64,000 nucleotides of DNA from contig CM053796.1 of the NCBI GenBank assembly GCA_028671895.1, forward strand, positions 26,968,860 through 27,032,859. The letters are read 5' to 3'. Of the stretch, positions 59,368 through 64,000 are shown piece by piece. Source of the DNA: Oenanthe sinensis. Taxonomy: Eukaryota > Streptophyta > Magnoliopsida > Apiales > Apiaceae. The notes beneath the pieces are model-generated. The model was not told where the DNA came from. It was given only the letters and a program-made list of their open reading frames with translations, and made no database searches. A program made the position numbers and the translations under genes. Within the stretch, counting starts at the first letter, position 1; each line of letters opens with the position of its first letter.

Positions 59368-59643
59368 TTTCAACTACTTGACTATGGGTTCAACTTGAAC
59401 AAGATTCCTATTTTCTGTGACAATACAAGTGCCATTGCTATAACAGAAAATCCTGTGCAACATTCCAGAACCAAGCATATTGACATAATGTATCACTTCA
59501 TTAGGGAACATGTAATGAATGGTACAGTTGAATTACATTTTGTCCCTAGTGAAAGACAACTTGCAGACATTTTTACCAAACCACTAGATGAATCTACTTT
59601 CAATAGATTGGTCTGTGATTTAGGTATGCTTAATTATATTTAA
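59368..59643 (+). pseudogene. RNase H C-terminal fragment of SIRE-like pol
   Basis: From QLLDYGFNLNKIPIFCDN, with the catalytic Asp in the FCDN motif, through HSRTKHIDIMYHFIREHV and QLADIFTKPLD to a stop at 59643. The residues before QLLDYG do not belong to pol; they are translated LTR sequence, so the deletion joint is near 59367. The rest of pol is absent. Confidence 0.93.
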
Positions 59644-59739
59644 TCCTTTAAATGTCTGACAAGTTATGTATTAATATTAATTTTAGCCATTGATTATGTT
59701 AAATTATTGATTCTTCAATAATCAACTGATAAACATTTT

Positions 59740-59895
59740 TACATATCGATGGATATCTGAAGCTGTCGACAGATAAATATATCAATTGATGATATATTTA
59801 TTTATCGATGGATATCTGAAGCTCTCGACAGATAAATATATCAATTGATGATATATTTATTTATCGATGGATAAATGTTCCTATCGATGGATAAG
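59740..59895 (+). repeat. Tandem repeat with atcgatggat and atcaattgat motifs
   Basis: A 63-bp unit containing tatcgatggatatctgaagc is present about two and a half times between the RNase H stop and the third ORF. Confidence 0.88.
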
Positions 59896-60288
59896 ATTGC
59901 TCTCAATCGAAGACCTGGAATTTGATTGGTCCATGTCCTCAGTCGATCTGTACAAAATTTAGCCGTTGATTACTTATTTTATCAATTGATTAATACGTAT
60001 ATTCATGTATGTATAACAGTCGATTGCCAAAATAGGTAACTTTTACCTTTCATTTTCTTTTAACGGTCGATTAAGTTCTATTTTGAGTAAGAAATTGATT
60101 GAGAATTTAGTAAATATAAATAATGAGATTAAAACATTGTTCATTCTTACTTACATTTTTACTAACAATTTCTCTAACTCTTTCTCTCTCTCTCATTCTA
60201 CGAACTTAATCACAACCCTCTGTCTCTCAGTACTCAACTCTTCTAATATCTTCAAAGCTTTTGCACTACTAATCTTCTACTCAAGGAA

Positions 60289-63200
60289 ATGACATCTTCA
60301 TCCAAGAAAATCTCTCAAGCAGGGTTCATCTACGAATTGAATAATTTTGTGGCCTGCACAGTTGTTGAAGAGGCTCCAAAGGAATTTCATCCATTGATGC
60401 AATTCCTCGGAAGTGGCAAGATACAGAAAGCATTGAAGGAAGCACCAACAATAATCTGCAATTTGGTGGAAGAATTTTGGTCCTCTGCAGAAGTTGTCGA
60501 TGACTTCTCGAGCATCAAGTTCAACTGTAAAGGACAAGAGTACATTCTTACTACTTTAATTTTAAATGAATGTTTAGATTTGCCTGTTAATAATACTAAT
60601 AATGTGCCTAGTGAATCAGATATTAGAAACATGCTTAGGGCTGTTAATTATGCAAATCCTGATATCAATTTAGGACAAGTAGTTAGAAAACACCTTAGGA
60701 GAGAATGGTCTTATTTCTTTGATGTAATAATAAAATGCTTTAGTGGTAAAATTAGTAATTTTGATGCCATAACTTCAAGCATGCAACAGATAGCATATAG
60801 TGTTTTGTTTGATGAATATCATGATTTTTCTTCTATATTGTTATCTGAAATTGCTTCTAAGTTAGGAAAGAAGCATGATAGATCTAATCATATATACTAT
60901 GCTAGATTTATCATGATTACAATTAACCACTTGGTCAAAGAAATTGAGTTTTGCAGGGAAACTGAAACCCTTGAGTGCTGGACTCAAAACAAAAGGGTCT
61001 TTAAAGACCTGGTAAGGATCAATCTTCACAGCAATGTGGAATTGATCTATCTCCCTTTTGTTCAGGTATTTGTCTCTACTTTAAACTCTTCCCAACCTAA
61101 TTCTTCTTTGCCTTCTGTGACTATGGAGGGTGGTAGTAATGACCCCAACCCTCCTGCCCAAGTCACACAACCAATCTCTAAATCCAAATCTAAGAAACCA
61201 TCCTCAACAGGTTACCAAAAACCTGCTGTTGTAAAAATAAAGAAAAGAAAATCAAATGTTTTGGTAGATAGACTAGAGGAGGATTTAGGTGGTGAGGGAA
61301 TTGGGGAAAATCAAAGAACCCAGAAGGATAAGGAGAGTGAGGGTGTGCAACCTCAGCCAAGCCACTCCACAGTCTCCCAAAAGACTGTGGATGTAAATAT
61401 GGAAAACACCACATTCCTATAGCCATCCTCTCAAAAGGATGACAGTATTGAAAATAGCCCATAACCAGGGGCACAGAACAAAGTTGGGGACACAAAGTCT
61501 AAACCATTAACCCCATATAAGAGGAGAGGAAAGAAAGTCACCTTTGCACTTGGGGAATCACACACTGCAAAACCACAGGAAACTGTGGTGGAGCCATCAC
61601 AAAGTCTGTTTGATGCATCTCATATAAATGATGAGATGCAGCCCCATTCTCTTTCAATTCCTTTCTCTTCTATTCTTCTTTCCCCATCTCAAACTTCTTC
61701 AGAAAATGTTTTGATAGATTATCGAACATTTTCAGATTCTCCTTCTTTATTTTTCAAGGAGAAGCCAACACTCTCTCCTGAATCTTCTTCTCAGAATTTT
61801 CAGGATTCTATTTCCGATATCATCTCAAACATAACTTCACAAATTATATCAACTGTTTCTTCTCCATCAATTGATGTTCCTTCATCGATTGATATTCAGC
61901 CATCGACTGATAAGCCATCGATCGATACTCAAGATCAATCGATGGGTATGCATCAATCGATGGATGTCCCAAACACCACTTCAACTAATATTGTCAATAC
62001 ATCAATTGATGATCAATCAATTGATGTTGCCCAAATACTCTTAGGAATGAGTGAGTTGAGTGAGAGGCAGGATTGTAACCTGGCAAAAGGAGAGGAAGTG
62101 AGCAAAAACATTCCTATTTCTTCCAGGGATGAGAGTGAAACACTTGAGGGCCCTATCTTAGAAGGTGAACAACAAATAAGTGAGGGAGAGGTGAGATTCC
62201 AGGATGAGATCCTGATGCAAAATAGAGAGATGAGTGAGAATGATAAAATAATTCTTCAATTTGCACAAGAATTGGAAAATGATATGATGGCAGAAGAAGA
62301 AGAGGAAGGAGAAAAGCAGATAGGGGGAGCCTCTAATGCAGAAGCTAGTGGAAGTGGAGTTCTTAAGGACCTTGAAGAAGAAATAGATGCTGGTGAATTG
62401 GATCCAAGAAATTTCATTCATCCTGATCCTCAGTATCAAGGGTTGGCAACTTCAAGTAACAGGACTGCAGAACAACTTTTGAGAATTGAGCATACAGAAC
62501 AAAGGACCAGGAATCTGAAGGAAAGCATTGCCAATACAACAGACACTTGTTATATGGCACCTGAAGAGTTGGAGAGTGATTCTGATGAGGAACCATGGAT
62601 GAGCACTATTGATGGTTCCTTAGAAGCTGCTGAAACTGAAATTCTGTCTCAATACAGAAGAGCAATGGTGAAAGAAGAAATTACAGATCCTGCACAAAGA
62701 AGAATTGCTCACTACATGAGGGACACAATGAAGATCCAAAAGATGACAGTTACAGGAGTAAGAAGGGAACTGGAGATCATCAAGAACTCTATCTCTACAA
62801 CCAAGGATACAATAGACAGAAGATTGGATGAAAAGTTACCGTTCAACACCATGAATAACATCAAGGACAAGCTTTTCAAGGAATCCAAGAATTTTGCATC
62901 TTTGGAGACAAGAGTAGGGTCTCTAGAGAAGAAAATGGATGATATCCTCAGAAGTCAAACTCTACATTCTTCCATTGTTCAAAGGATTCTTGACAGACTT
63001 CCACCACCCTCTTTATTTGATGATAACAAAAAGGGGGAGAATACAAAGAAGAAAGATGATGATGGTGGTGATGGCAAAGGCAGTGGTAACATAGGTGGAT
63101 CTGGAAAGGACAAGTCCAGTGGTATTGGCAGCTCTGCACACAGAAGAGATAAAAGCAGAAGTAACAGGGACAATCAATCTTCAAAGAAATCTAAGTCATC

Positions 63201-64000
63201 TAATTCTCCAAAAGATGATTTAGAACAGAAAAAGAAAGAATACAAGAAGTTTGATGATGATCTTGAAGCTAGGAGAATTTCTAGGGAGAAAGAAACTCAA
63301 TCAATGATTGAGAGAGAAAAGAAGAGAATTGAAGATCTAAGGAGAAACACTGAGTTAGTAACAGAGGCAGTAGAAAAAGGAGACTTGGATGAGTTCATTG
63401 CTCAAACAAGAAAAATAAATGAAGATGCACTAAAGGCTGCCAAGGAAAGCAACTCAGATGCTGAAGCCTTTTTATCAGTTGATCAAGAAGCCCTTAAAGA
63501 AAAGAAAAAGGGAAAAGCCATAATGATTGAAGAAGAGAAGAAGAGAAAAGAGCCAGTTGGCCAGAAGCTTCTTCAAGAAGCCATTTCATCAGGATTGTCA
63601 GATGCTGAAAAGAAAGAAAAAGAAAATGAGTAAATAGCAAGGCAAATGAAAATGGAATGGGATATGGAAGATCAACTAATGGATCAACCACTGAGGAAAA
63701 AGAGAAAAGTTACTATGGCCAAGAAAAGGTCAAGTTCTACTCAAGAAATAGTGGTTCAGGAAAACCTCCAGGGTCAACAAGAAGAAATCAAGGAGGAGGT
63801 CACAATTGAAGGATATGATTTGAAGGGAATACCAGTAATCAATGAAAAAGGATTAATTGGAGTAAGGACTCACCCTGCAACCTCTAACCATGAAGAATCA
63901 ATGAGGTTGGAGTATGAAAATGGAGTGAAAACAATCTATTCATTGAAGGTGATAATGAAGCAAAGCTACAATGTTTTAAAGACTATTCTTCCTCTACTCA
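60289..64000 (+). pseudogene. SIRE-type third ORF (env-like position), three in-frame stops
   Basis: One frame runs 1237 codons from the ATG at 60289 to the window edge, broken only by stops at 61420 (TAG), 61462 (TAA) and 63631 (TAA). Residues 1-250 form a globular region with FWSSAEV, ILNECLDLPVNN and REWSYFFDVIIKCF. The middle is Ser/Thr/Asp-rich, then highly acidic (about 660-700). The last third is charged and helical with likely coiled coil (EKKRIEDLRRNTELV region). I see no clear signal peptide or membrane segment, so an envelope role is not supported. Such ORFs are known downstream of pol in SIRE elements; their function is unknown. Confidence 0.85.
61860..62030 (+). repeat. Repeated atcgatgg / tcaattgat motif within the third ORF
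   Basis: About ten copies of tcgattgat, atcgatgg or tcaattgatg at 12-30 bp spacing, giving a run of SIDV / PSID / SMDV peptides. The same motifs fill the non-coding 59270-60000 stretch. Confidence 0.85.

Larger units (their letters stand above)
59183..64000 (+). mobile_element. Deleted SIRE-like Copia element with a third ORF, open at right
   Basis: Starts with an LTR-like TGTTAGGAATCTACATG, jumps after about 180 bp into the end of RNase H, and continues with an intergenic region and a long third ORF to the window edge. Gag and most of pol are deleted. Placement of a long extra ORF after RNase H is the hallmark of SIRE/Maximus Copia elements. The 3' LTR lies outside the window. Confidence 0.85.

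Noticed and set aside
1..64000. tRNA, rRNA or organelle DNA inserts
   Set aside because: No cloverleaf-like or ribosomal sequence was noticed on either strand by reading; the tRNA-like strings are retroelement primer sites.

Overview
This is repeat-rich nuclear DNA from a flowering plant, probably a eudicot. It is strongly AT-rich and contains Copia retrotransposons primed by the plant initiator-methionine tRNA motif, large CACTA (En/Spm) transposons, Stowaway and Mutator-type MITEs, and almost no cellular genes. I cannot name the species. The only non-transposon gene candidate is a very small one on the minus strand near 8.0-8.4 kb, encoding a single C2H2 zinc finger.

Layout. 1-2031: the 3' end and 3' LTR of a large non-coding LTR element. 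2515-2753: a Stowaway MITE. 2980-4014: a minus-strand LTR-like block. 4138-5094: the 3' end of a CACTA transposon. 5175-6300: two diverged copies of one sequence flanking a CACTA terminus. 6301-13360: mostly AT-rich anonymous DNA with the zinc-finger gene, minisatellites and a (TA)n tract. 13361-17178: a deleted Copia element (5' LTR piece, leader, partial gag, full 3' LTR). 20646-21490: a long-TIR Mutator-type MITE with a perfect 9-bp target duplication.

21999-40445 is one CACTA element (CACTA-1, plus strand) whose tnp2-type transposase is split twice: by a gag-only SIRE-like Copia element (22213-26186) and by a young 12-kb LTR element without pol (27213-39270). 40446 to about 59000 is a second CACTA element (CACTA-2, minus strand) with a tnp1/Transposase_24-like gene and a tnp2-like gene. 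Its tnp2 is split by an intact, very young Copia retrotransposon (45559-54612) with a single open gag-pol frame. 59132-59182 is a hAT-like terminus cut by a deleted SIRE-like element (59183 to the window end), which keeps a 5' LTR piece, the end of RNase H and a long third ORF broken by three stop codons.

How the parts relate. The window is a record of nested insertion: old CACTA elements, then a diverged SIRE-like gag element, then two recent LTR elements with nearly identical LTRs and exact 5-bp target duplications. Only the Copia at 45559-54612 looks capable of making its own proteins. The 12-kb element and its relative at 1-2031 carry LTR, primer-site and polypurine signals but no enzymes, so they would have to be mobilised in trans.
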